DNA of 6,583 nucleotides from Actinomycetes bacterium (GCA_024275815.1 JAJRYI010000252.1:1-6583); one strand, 5' to 3'. Positions 1 to 6,052 are shown, counted from the stretch's first letter. Notes: a model not told the origin generated them from the sequence alone. A program made the numbers and translations.

Positions 1-90
1 AATCCATAGTTAGCTACTTAGGGAGTCATGATGTACTGGTGGCACGATCTCGACACGGGGTGGATACGCCCCATTTGGAGGTTTCGAGAA

Positions 91-579
91 GTGAAAAAGA
101 GTATCTGGCTGGTAGTGGCGGTACTCGCCTTGGGTGTCACGGCGTGCTCTGGTGGCTCGGCGACCACGACTACGACGATGATCCAAGCCGCGGGGTCGGG
201 CCTATCGGGCGTCCAAGCAGACGTCCATCGGGCACCTGGTTGAGGGTGTTGCGAAGGGTGGGTCGGGTACCTACAAGAGCAAGGGGCAAGCGTCGATCTC
301 ACTGCAGATCCGAAGTTGTCTGAATTCAGGGCACAGAACGGCGTCCCAGCGGAGGCCGCGTCGTGTCACACCGCATTGATCAACGGCTACACGGTCGAGG
401 GCCATGTGCCTGCCGGAGCGATCACGAAGCTCCTCCAGGAGCGGCCAGACGCCGTCGGGCTGGCGCTTCCCGGAATGCCACCGGATGCTCCAGGGATGGG
501 AGGCGACGAGGCGAGCTGGGAGTCCCAGCCGGTGATGTTGATCCTCAACGACGGCCAGATGGTGCCGTACGAGTACTGA
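91..579 (+). CDS. DUF411/CopG-family copper-binding lipoprotein, candidate selenoprotein (in-frame UGA at the first Cys of CGCC)
   Basis: Read through TGA 241-243, one frame gives a 162-residue protein. The GTG start at 91 is chosen because GGAGG at 77-81 lies 9 bases upstream and the product opens with a lipoprotein signal peptide: KK at 2-3, a hydrophobic core at 5-15 and a lipobox VTA-C with C19. It should therefore be membrane-anchored outside the cytoplasm. The mature part is DUF411: residue 51 (UGA), then G52, C53, C54 (family motif CGCC), W57, SCHT at 91-94, EGHVPA at 103-108 and GMPPDAPGM at 128-136. Similarity runs without a shift on both sides of the UGA. In CopG, a characterised member, conserved cysteines hold a copper cluster, so a role in copper handling or resistance is likely. 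Without recoding, only a 50-residue peptide would be made. The final stop is also UGA, backed by an in-frame TAA at 586-588. The family call is firm; selenocysteine is inferred. Alternatives are a nonsense mutation, a base error, or UGA read as Cys. Confidence 0.82.
241..243 (+). other. In-frame UGA at a conserved cysteine position (putative selenocysteine codon)
   Basis: This TGA is codon 51 of the DUF411 gene. The frame upstream (lipobox, linker, DVHRAPG) and downstream (GCCEGW, then SCHT and EGHVPA) is the same, so no indel is needed. The family normally has Cys here, in CGCC. A Sec-for-Cys replacement in a redox or metal-binding CXCC motif is the classic selenoprotein signature. UGA is one base from TGT or TGC, so mutation is the competing explanation. 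Confidence 0.65.
249..282 (+). promoter_or_regulatory. Candidate bacterial SECIS hairpin downstream of the in-frame UGA
   Basis: The mRNA can form a two-part hairpin. The lower stem UUGC 249-252 pairs with GCAA 279-282. After an internal loop (253-257 / 275-278), the upper stem GUGGGU 258-263 pairs with ACCUAC 269-274 (six pairs, one G-U). The apical loop is CGGGU at 264-268. Bacterial SECIS elements sit in the coding region just after the UGA, with a small apical loop that has a G in its first two positions, about 16-37 nt from the UGA. Here the loop starts 20 nt after the UGA and its second base is G265. Pairing was done by hand with no folding energy, and the lower stem is short. Confidence 0.55.
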
Positions 580-607
580 TTCGAGTAAGAGGCACAGGCC
601 TGCGTGA

Positions 608-638
608 GAGAGAACCCACCATGACGGTGGGTTCTCTC
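608..638. terminator. Strong hairpin between convergent genes, probable bidirectional terminator
   Basis: A perfect 13-bp inverted repeat (608-620 with 626-638) encloses a 5-nt loop, ATGAC. It lies 28 bases after the DUF411 stop and about 32 bases beyond the 3' end of the convergent hsp20 gene, where a shared terminator is expected. There is no T-run on either side, as is common for high-GC actinobacterial terminators, so efficiency is uncertain. Confidence 0.72.
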
Positions 639-670
639 GCATGGGCCGTCACGATGGACGGAGCGATCGG

Positions 671-1165
671 TCAAGCCGCGCTCTTCCTCGCGCCGAACAG
701 CTTCTTCACCTTCGAGACGGCGATCGGGATCTTCTTCGGCTTCGCCGCCTTGATCGAGTCGGGGAGTGGTGCGACGATGGTCAGGACGCCGTCGTCGTAG
801 GTCGCCTTCATCTTGTCGGCGTCGATGCCCTCAGGCAGCGTGAGATCGCGGCGGAACTCGCCGTAGGCCCGCTCGAGCATGTAGCGGTGCTCATCAGACA
901 CCTCGCGATCGAAGGATCGCTGTCCCCGCAGATGCAGGATGTTGCCCTCGATCGTTAGGTCGATGTCCTTGTCGGGGTCGATGCCGGGAAGGTCGGCCTG
1001 GACAACGAGGTCGTCGCCATCACGGAAGATCTCCACGCTGGGCTGCCACGACCACGTGGATCGTGCCTCATCGGGCATCATCGACAAGAGGCGGCTGGTG
1101 ATCTGGTTGAACTCTCGGTCCACGGATTGCACCGTTGAGAACGGTTCCCACAGTGTTGGCAACAT
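671..1165 (-). CDS. hsp20: Hsp20/alpha-crystallin small heat-shock protein
   Basis: This is a 164-residue ATP-independent chaperone of the small heat-shock family, which forms cytoplasmic oligomers that hold unfolding proteins. A short N-terminal arm (1-40) precedes the alpha-crystallin domain (about 41-135). Its hallmarks include the VEIFRDGDDLVVQADLPG stretch at 44-61, the RAYGEFRRDLTLPEG stretch at 99-113 and DGVLTI at 125-130. A C-terminal extension carries an I-P-I motif (146-148), the IXI element that docks neighbouring subunits, then a basic tail. Length is normal for the family. The ATG at 1165 is firm because AAGGAGGTGAT lies 5 bases upstream. A CIRCE-like operator 38 bp upstream suggests HrcA repression. 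Nothing looks damaged. Confidence 0.95.
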   Translation of the reverse strand: MLPTLWEPFSTVQSVDREFNQITSRLLSMMPDEARSTWSWQPSVEIFRDGDDLVVQADLPGIDPDKDIDLTIEGNILHLRGQRSFDREVSDEHRYMLERAYGEFRRDLTLPEGIDADKMKATYDDGVLTIVAPLPDSIKAAKPKKIPIAVSKVKKLFGARKSAA

Positions 1166-1170
1166 CAGAT

Positions 1171-1181
1171 ATCACCTCCTT
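1171..1181 (-). promoter_or_regulatory. Near-perfect Shine-Dalgarno site for hsp20
   Basis: On the minus strand this reads AAGGAGGTGAT, an almost full-length complement to the 16S rRNA 3' end, 5 nt before the hsp20 ATG. It fixes the start and predicts strong translation once transcription is released. Confidence 0.9.
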
Positions 1182-1202
1182 GTGATCCATGTTGAGGCGT
1201 TT

Positions 1203-1229
1203 GCAGCACCCAGATAATATGAGTGCTAT
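1203..1229 (-). promoter_or_regulatory. CIRCE-like operator (HrcA site) upstream of hsp20
   Basis: The CIRCE consensus is TTAGCACTC-N9-GAGTGCTAA. On the plus strand the left half GCAGCACCC (1203-1211) matches 7 of 9, the spacer is exactly 9 nt (1212-1220), and the right half GAGTGCTAT (1221-1229) matches 8 of 9. The site lies just upstream of hsp20, where HrcA would block initiation. The spacer holds TATTAT on the minus strand, a possible -10 box, but no clear -35 was seen. Confidence 0.7.
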
Positions 1230-1693
1230 CGCATCAGATCATAACGCTCGCGGTGTCGGGTGACAATCCCTGTTTTCGCTCCTCATACTGTTCGTCGACC
1301 GCTCCCATGGCCGTGGAGGTGATGGGGTTTCCCCCTTGCACCTCGAGGATTGAGGCTGAAGGGGGGACGGGAGAATCGGGAGTCTCGGGACAGTGCGACC
1401 TCGTGGAGTGAGGATCAGGCGAGGGGAACTCGTCCCCGGCGATCAGCGTTTTCAGGGAAGAGCGAACGGGAGCATCGCACGACGCGTCGTGAGCGGGGAA
1501 CGACATCGATCCCCGCTTCGGTGCCGAACGGTCGGTAGCTGTTCTCCTCGTTCCGCCCACCGGCAGAACGAGTGGCGGCGCCGGGTCTGCTCGGGCCCAC
1601 CGATCCGTGCACGCACCGTCTGGCACGACATCTGCATTCAGATCCCGTACAGCGAATCGATCGTGAATCCAGGGAGAACGTGAGGAGGAACTC
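1230..1693. other. Intergenic region of about 460 bp, no supported gene, several inverted repeats
   Basis: Open frames cross this region on both strands, but none has a recognisable domain, plausible composition or a ribosome binding site, and the longest runs into the NEW3 gene on the opposite strand. Visible structure includes: a two-part hairpin at 1329-1367 (stem 1329-1337/1359-1367 with one wobble, inner stem 1341-1344/1352-1355); a GGGGA/TCCCC hairpin at 1423-1437; a perfect 14-bp palindrome CACGACGCGTCGTG at 1478-1491; a stem AGCGGGGA/TCCCCGCT at 1492-1499/1510-1517; and CTCGTTC/GAACGAG at 1547-1553/1566-1572. It must hold the promoter of the ABC operon, but I could not pick -35/-10 boxes. 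No known riboswitch was recognised. Confidence 0.55.
1478..1491. repeat. Perfect 14-bp palindrome, possible operator
   Basis: CACGACGCGTCGTG is exactly self-complementary and lies about 200 bp upstream of the ABC-operon start. An 8-bp stem begins at its right end (1492-1499/1510-1517). Palindromes of this length can bind dimeric regulators. No regulator is encoded nearby, and chance is possible in GC-rich DNA. Confidence 0.4.
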
Positions 1694-2866
1694 ATGACTC
1701 GATGGCTCGCCAGAATCGGTCTGATACTCACACTCATGGCGGCTACCGCCACCAGTGTGGTCCCGGGCGCCGCTGCTCAGGAGGGGGGAGGATCGGCTTC
1801 CGTCGAACTTCGCTCCCCGTATGTCGGCGTCGCGGTTGAGGCCGGGGATACGGCATCGTTCGATCTCGAGGTGTCGGCACCCCTCGGCGAAGAAGTTGCG
1901 TTCGAGGTCGGGGACGTACCTACAGGCTGGACGGCGCAGATCCGTGGTGGTGGATTCGTTGTCGATCGTGTTCTCGTGGATGAAGGACTCCGACACAACC
2001 TGAAACTCCAGGTCGAGGTCCCACCAACGGCACCGGACGGCAGCTACGTGATCACCGTCATCGCCATAGGAGCCAGATCGAGCGCGAGCCTCGACTTCGG
2101 CATCGACGTCGCCCCGGCCGTCGGCGGTGGTGTGGCACTCGAAACCGAGTTCCCTGTTCTGCGCGGCCCCTCCGACGTCACGTTCACATTCACGCTCGAT
2201 CTCGAGAACGACACGGGTGAAGAGATCCAGTTCGGACTTCAAACCCAGGGGCCAAAAGGATGGCAGATCGATGCAAGGCCTTCCGGCCAGAGTCGCGCGT
2301 CGACCGTGACCGTCGGCGCCGGAAGCTCGGAACGAGTCACGGTAGACGTCGATCCTCCAGACTTCACTCCTGCGGGAACGTACAGCGTTGCCGTCGAGGC
2401 CACGGGAAGCGGTGAGTCCGCTTCAGCGGAGTTGGCCGTCCAGATCACCGGCAACTTCGCGATGGCACTCACGACGACAGATCAGCGCCTCAACATGGAT
2501 GTACAGGCAGGGAAACCCTCCGAGCTGTCACTAGTCGTCGAGAACGATGGGACCGCACCGCTCGTCGATGTGTCACTGTCTGGAACTGCACCGAGTGGTT
2601 GGGACGTGTCTTTCGCACCCGAGACGATCGATCGGATCGAGCCGGGGGAGACTGCCACGGTTCTCGCCACGGTGACACCCGCCGACGACGCGATCGTCGG
2701 TGACTATCGGATAACTCTCCGATCCCAGGTGGATGAAACGAACGACACGATCCAGGTGAGGGCGACGGTCGAAACATCGCTTGCCTGGGGACTCGTCGGT
2801 GTAGCCGTGATCCTGATCGCGTTGATCACGCTCGGCCTCGTGTTCCGTAGGTTCGGGCGGAGGTGA
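1694..2866 (+). CDS. Secreted, membrane-anchored NEW3/Ig-like repeat protein of an ABC-transport operon
   Basis: This 390-residue protein has a Sec signal peptide (hydrophobic 8-22, likely cut near AAA-Q at 26-29), an extracytoplasmic all-beta region of about three repeats (roughly 37-140, 145-253, 258-361), and one C-terminal membrane helix (about 363-384) ending in a basic RRFGRR stop-transfer tail. The repeats share features of NEW3/COG1470 domains: a sequence such as VENDGTAPLVDVSLSG at 282-297, G-W after a proline (P-x-G-W, 'PSGWDV'), an 'EPGE' turn and a G-D/T-Y strand near the end. Such proteins are often encoded beside ABC-2 ATPase and permease genes and may act as an external partner; substrate and role are unknown. 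The ATG is set by GAGGAGGA at 1682-1689. The stop precedes the ATPase start by only 4 bp, which supports one operon and translational coupling. Confidence 0.85.
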   Translation: MTRWLARIGLILTLMAATATSVVPGAAAQEGGGSASVELRSPYVGVAVEAGDTASFDLEVSAPLGEEVAFEVGDVPTGWTAQIRGGGFVVDRVLVDEGLRHNLKLQVEVPPTAPDGSYVITVIAIGARSSASLDFGIDVAPAVGGGVALETEFPVLRGPSDVTFTFTLDLENDTGEEIQFGLQTQGPKGWQIDARPSGQSRASTVTVGAGSSERVTVDVDPPDFTPAGTYSVAVEATGSGESASAELAVQITGNFAMALTTTDQRLNMDVQAGKPSELSLVVENDGTAPLVDVSLSGTAPSGWDVSFAPETIDRIEPGETATVLATVTPADDAIVGDYRITLRSQVDETNDTIQVRATVETSLAWGLVGVAVILIALITLGLVFRRFGRR

Positions 2867-2870
2867 GATC

Positions 2871-3833
2871 GTGTCATCGAACAGGCCTCCGCTCGTAGAG
2901 GTACTTGCACTCACCAAGAGCTACGGTGAAACGGTCGCAGTAGCCGGGATCGACTTGACGGTGCACGCCGGGGAAGTGTTCGGTCTCGTCGGTCCGAACG
3001 GTGCGGGCAAGACGACCACCGTTCTGATGCTTCTCGGTTTGAGCGAGCCCGATGATGGGACGATCCGCGTGTGTGGACTCGACCCGGTGCGATAGCCGCT
3101 CGTGGTCAAACGCCAGATCGGGTACTTGCCGGACACCGTTGGCTTCTACGGACAGATGACGGGGCGTCAGAACCTTCGCTACACAGCCCAGCTCAACGAT
3201 CTCGCCGCCGAAACCGTCGAAGGCCGAATCGAGAGCCTTCTCGCCAGAGTTGGTCTGGCCGATGTTGCCGACCGGCCGGTGGGGAGCTACTCGCGGGGCA
3301 TGCGGCAGCGCCTTGGCATCGCCGACACGCTCGTCAAGGATCCACTCGTCGTCATCCTCGATGAGCCGATGGTGGGGATCGACCCTGAAGGTGTGATGGA
3401 GATGCAGTCGCTGATTGCGGGTCTCGCAAGACAGGAGCAGAGGGCGGTTCTCCTCACCAGCCATCTTCTTCACCAGGTGCAGCGAACATGTGATCGACTG
3501 GCCATCTTCGTCGATGGCAGGATCCTTGCCGAAGGAACAGCTGGAGATCTCGCAACAGAGCTCGCGGATGGACGCAGTACCTTCGAGATCGTCTCGGACA
3601 GCAACGATCGAGACATACGCGAGGCCGTCGATCGGGTGTTCGGAGACTCGGGAGACATCCGGGTCGTGGGCAGCCGGCGTTGGCGGGTCTGTGTGTCGGC
3701 CGATGCTGCGCCCCGCCTGATCCCGGCACTCGTCACGGCGGGTATCGACGTGCGCGAGGTCAGGGACCTCGGTGCCGACCTCGATGAGATCTATCACCGG
3801 TACTTCACATCGGCGGGGGAGGTCACCGTATGA
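2871..3833 (+). pseudogene. CcmA-type ABC transporter ATPase interrupted by an in-frame TAG
   Basis: Read through TAG 3093-3095 this is one 320-residue ATPase of the ABC-2/CcmA class, which powers the adjacent permease. Residues before the stop include Walker A GPNGAGKTT (41-49). After codon 75 (TAG) come IGYLPD (83-88), a signature variant SYSRGMRQR (139-147), Walker B VVILDEP (160-166), D-loop GIDP (169-172) and the switch H198, then a C-terminal domain of the usual length. As written, translation gives a 74-residue Walker A piece (2871-3095). The rest could start only at a GTG (3102) lacking a ribosome binding site, so neither half should work alone. The frame is otherwise clean, so a single base change (for example from GAG, CAG or AAG) explains it. 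The GTG start at 2871 uses GGAGG overlapping the upstream stop; the end overlaps the permease start by 4 bp (ATGA). Recent nonsense mutation, base error or amber readthrough are all possible. Confidence 0.85.
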
Positions 3834-4816
3834 CTGTGCAAGATGTACGTGTTCTCGACACCTGGTCGAGGCGTCGTCCCGGATGGATGGTGGTTGCCCG
3901 CAAAGAGTTCACGGACCACATCCTGTCGGTTCGCTTCGTTGCGCTCCTGATGCTTTTGGGACTGGTAGCTCTTGCCACCGTCTACACGGCGGCAGGAGCC
4001 CTCAGAGATGTGGCTCCAGAAACGACCGATACGGCCGGCATGTTCCTGAGGTTGTTCACGGTTCGGGGAGGCCCCCTCCCGTTCTCCTTCCTCACGTTCG
4101 TGGGGTTCCTGGCCCCGATTCTCGGTATAGCGTTCGGGTTCGACGCAGTGAACGGTGAACGTGCCCAGGGGACTCTGCCACGCCTCGTCGCCCAGCCGAT
4201 CTATCGCGACGATGTGATAAACGGCAAGTTCGTTGCAGGCCTGGGAGTCATGGGACTCATCGTCGTGGTTGTGACCGTGCTCGTCGCCGGGCTCGGGATC
4301 CTCCTTCTCGGCATCGTCCCGACCCTGTCCGAGACGGTCCGGATGGCCATGTGGCTGGTCGCAGCCGTCATCTTCATCGGTGTCTGGCTCGCGTTCGGGA
4401 CGCTCTGTTCGGTGATGCTGAAACGTGCTGCGACCGCCGCGCTCGTCGCGATCGGTGTCTGGCTGGTCGTCGCGCTCTTCGGGGCACTGTTTGCACAGGT
4501 GGCTGCCGATGTGGTCTCACCGGTTGATGTCTCGAACCCCGCATCAGCGCTCGACAACGCGAGGACGGAGCTGACGCTGTCGAGGTTGTCACCCGTGACT
4601 CTGTACGAGGAGACGTCGTCTGCGCTCTTGACCCCCCAGGTTCGTAGCGTCGGTCTGGTCACCTTCGCTCAACTCGACCAGGCGATCGTCTCGAGTCTCA
4701 CCGTGAGTCAGAGCCTGTTGTTGGTATGGCCACAGATGGTGGGCATGATCGCAGCGATGGTCGTCATCTTCGCTGCCGCCTACATCACCTTCATGCGTCA
4801 GGAGGTGAGGGCATGA
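3830..4816 (+). CDS. ABC-2 type (NosY-like) transporter permease
   Basis: This 328-residue integral membrane protein would form the channel of the exporter energised by the ATPase just upstream. Six hydrophobic segments are visible at about 35-56, 84-105, 135-162, 172-196, 200-225 and 297-321, with a large external loop before the last. The N-terminal cytoplasmic stretch ARKEFTDHILSVRF (23-36) and the loop FDAVNGERAQGTLPRLVAQP (104-123) are hallmarks of the ABC2_membrane/NosY family, the second being the conserved 'GTL..L..QP' coupling region. Its ATG overlaps the ATPase stop as ATGA (3830-3833), so it depends on translation of the interrupted ATPase. That argues the operon was recently intact. 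The reading frame shows no damage. The substrate cannot be named from sequence. Confidence 0.92.
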   Translation: MTVQDVRVLDTWSRRRPGWMVVARKEFTDHILSVRFVALLMLLGLVALATVYTAAGALRDVAPETTDTAGMFLRLFTVRGGPLPFSFLTFVGFLAPILGIAFGFDAVNGERAQGTLPRLVAQPIYRDDVINGKFVAGLGVMGLIVVVVTVLVAGLGILLLGIVPTLSETVRMAMWLVAAVIFIGVWLAFGTLCSVMLKRAATAALVAIGVWLVVALFGALFAQVAADVVSPVDVSNPASALDNARTELTLSRLSPVTLYEETSSALLTPQVRSVGLVTFAQLDQAIVSSLTVSQSLLLVWPQMVGMIAAMVVIFAAAYITFMRQEVRA

Positions 4817-4842
4817 GGTGACCGGGAGTTCGAGCGAACGCC

Positions 4843-5493
4843 TCAGCGCGAGAGGTATCGCGTGAACCAACCCGCGGCGAGATCGGCGACCACGTCGAGG
4901 GTACCGGGCTCTTCGAAGAGGTGGGTGGCGCCGGGGACGATCTCGAGTCTCGACTCGACGGTCATGGATGACTGCGCCTGTCGGTTCAGTTCCTCCACCA
5001 CGGGGTCGTTGCCCCCGACGATGAGGAGGGTCGGTGCCCGCACGCGGGGCAGCGCGTCGTCTGCAAGGTCCGGTCTGCCCCCTCGCGAGACCACCGCAGT
5101 GACGTCGTTGGGTCTGTCGGCAGCAGCGATGAGGGCTGCTGCGGCGCCGGTCGAGGCGCCGAACAGGCCAATGGCCTGGTTGCTGAGGTGGGTGCGGACC
5201 CATTCGATGACGTCGACGACCCGGTCGGCGAGCAGAGGGATGTCGAACCGGTACTCGCGGGTCTGTGCGTCGATTCTCTCTTCGTCGACGGTCAGGAGGT
5301 CGAGGAGGAGTGTTCGCATCCCTACCTCCTGAAGGACCTCTGCCACGTGACGGTTCCGCGGGCTGTGGCGCCCGCTCCCACTGCCGTGCACGAAGATGAC
5401 GAGGCCGACTGGTTCCCCGGCTGGATGTCTGAGATCAGCACGCAGCGTGATCCTGTCGGCCAGGTGGATCGACGTTTCACCCTGGTGTGTCAT
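4843..5493 (-). CDS. Alpha/beta hydrolase, dienelactone-hydrolase-like
   Basis: This is a 216-residue cytoplasmic alpha/beta hydrolase. The oxyanion region HGSGSGRHSPRN (36-47) is followed by the nucleophile elbow G-A-S-T-G with S114, the acid D163 in VGGNDPVV, and H191 in PGATHLFEEPG, a complete catalytic triad. The whole sequence resembles the COG0412-type hydrolases that are often encoded beside, or fused to, a phosphoribosyltransferase; none is visible here. The natural ester or lactone substrate is unknown. The ATG at 5493 is preferred to one five codons upstream (5508) because GGAGG (5498-5502, minus strand) lies 4 nt before it, while the upstream ATG has no such site. It lies 71 bp after the haem-binding gene on the same strand, so the two may be co-transcribed. 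Its 3' end converges on the ABC permease with a 26-bp gap. Confidence 0.9.
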   Translation of the reverse strand: MTHQGETSIHLADRITLRADLRHPAGEPVGLVIFVHGSGSGRHSPRNRHVAEVLQEVGMRTLLLDLLTVDEERIDAQTREYRFDIPLLADRVVDVIEWVRTHLSNQAIGLFGASTGAAAALIAAADRPNDVTAVVSRGGRPDLADDALPRVRAPTLLIVGGNDPVVEELNRQAQSSMTVESRLEIVPGATHLFEEPGTLDVVADLAAGWFTRYLSR

Positions 5494-5564
5494 GGGTCCT
5501 CCGTACATACCGCTGATGGCGGCACCCGAATCGAAGGCGAGGCGTCACACACCCCTGTCGAGCG

Positions 5565-6035
5565 TCAGTCGTCGTCGTCCTCTTCTTCGTCATCGTCGTC
5601 TCCGCCGCCACCCTCATACTCGTCACCGAACGTGGCTGCGAGTCCAAGGGTGAGCGTCTGTGTTTCGGCATCGGTGAGGCGGGACCTCGTCAGGGCGTAG
5701 AACCGGGGTGGCATCGACCCGTCTCGAACGGTCCCTGCGGACTCCTCACCCTCCTGAGCGGCGCTCCACTCCGAGAAGTTCAGTTCGGCGCGTCCCTCGT
5801 CGACCTCGTTCTGGATGAACCACGAGATCGGAGCGACGTTGGTGTACCAGCGCCACTCGGTCTCGTTACTGTGACAGTCGAAGCACGCACGCTGTGCAAG
5901 GTCACGTGTCGTTGGCGAATCCCACGCCGGTTCGGCAAGCACAGGGGGGTTCTCGTGGTCCCGCCCGTAGGGGACGAACTGAATAGCGATAGCAACTCCT
6001 ACCAGGAGAATGAGGCCGCGCCGTACCCAGTTCAT
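5565..6035 (-). CDS. Membrane-anchored haem-binding domain protein (CXXCH) with poly-acidic tail
   Basis: This 156-residue protein has an N-terminal membrane anchor or uncleaved signal (about 6-22) that places the rest outside the cytoplasm. The body matches the Haem_bd family: VPYGRDHENPP (21-31), AEPAWDSPTTRDLAQRACF (34-52), the c-type haem site C51-x-x-C54-H55, WYTNVAPISWFI (63-74), LNFSEW (85-90) and MPP (108-110), whose Met could be an axial ligand. A role in electron transfer or haem-dependent sensing is likely but unproven. The family usually ends near LAATFG (about 132-137). Here a glycine linker and a run of about 12 Asp/Glu (145-156) are added. There is no clear ribosome binding site. 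A TACAAT box (6047-6052, minus strand) 11 nt before the ATG suggests a nearly leaderless mRNA. It is probably followed by the hydrolase gene in one transcript. Confidence 0.9.
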   Translation of the reverse strand: MNWVRRGLILLVGVAIAIQFVPYGRDHENPPVLAEPAWDSPTTRDLAQRACFDCHSNETEWRWYTNVAPISWFIQNEVDEGRAELNFSEWSAAQEGEESAGTVRDGSMPPRFYALTRSRLTDAETQTLTLGLAATFGDEYEGGGGDDDDEEEDDDD

Positions 6036-6046
6036 GTCTGTGTTCC

Positions 6047-6052
6047 ATTGTA
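6047..6052 (-). promoter_or_regulatory. Candidate -10 box (TACAAT) for a near-leaderless haem-binding-protein mRNA
   Basis: TACAAT matches 5 of 6 bases of TATAAT and lies 11 nt upstream of the ATG at 6035. Transcription starting 6-7 nt after it would leave only about 4-5 nt of leader, which agrees with the missing Shine-Dalgarno sequence. No convincing -35 box was found. Confidence 0.4.

Noticed and set aside
57..72. GGGG-N8-CCCC inverted repeat as a CsoR-type copper operator before the DUF411 gene
   Set aside because: CsoR sites have the opposite arrangement (C-run then G-run), and only four pairs match. Not convincing.
28..243. Stand-alone 71-residue ORF from ATG 28 ending at TGA 243
   Set aside because: The lipoprotein signal begins at GTG 91, which has a good ribosome binding site. 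Codons 28-90 look like leader DNA, and the TGA lies inside a longer DUF411 frame rather than ending a gene.
241..243. Genome-wide UGA reassignment (to Trp or Gly) as explanation
   Set aside because: All complete genes here, including the NEW3, permease, hsp20, hydrolase and haem-binding genes, end at UGA in tight contexts, and the conserved residue at this position is Cys.
170..320. Frameshift as the cause of the broken DUF411 gene
   Set aside because: The lipobox segment, the GCCEGW segment and the SCHT/EGHVPA segment are all in the same frame. Only a single stop codon interrupts them.
1234..1752. 172-residue minus-strand ORF in the intergenic region
   Set aside because: No ribosome binding site and no domain. 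Its composition is rich in Ser/Pro/Arg, as in GC-rich shadow frames, and it begins inside the NEW3 gene on the other strand.
1415..2242. 275-residue minus-strand ORF
   Set aside because: Mostly antisense to the well-supported NEW3 gene; Arg/Ser-rich with no recognisable domain.
3093..3095. TAG as selenocysteine or pyrrolysine codon in the ABC ATPase
   Set aside because: The position is not a conserved Cys or catalytic residue, no dedicated element was seen, and the lineage gives no reason to expect pyrrolysine. Mutation or error is simpler.
2874..3797. 307-residue minus-strand ORF opposite the ABC ATPase
   Set aside because: It is the antisense shadow of a clear ATPase with all its motifs. 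Its openness follows from codon bias in GC-rich DNA.
4828..4839. GTTC-GAGC-GAAC hairpin as terminator between the permease and hydrolase genes
   Set aside because: Only four base pairs with no T-run; too weak to call.
5188..5700. Plus-strand 170-residue ORF with a poly-Ser run
   Set aside because: It is antisense to the hydrolase and haem-binding genes. The poly-Ser run is just the complement of the Asp/Glu tail codons.
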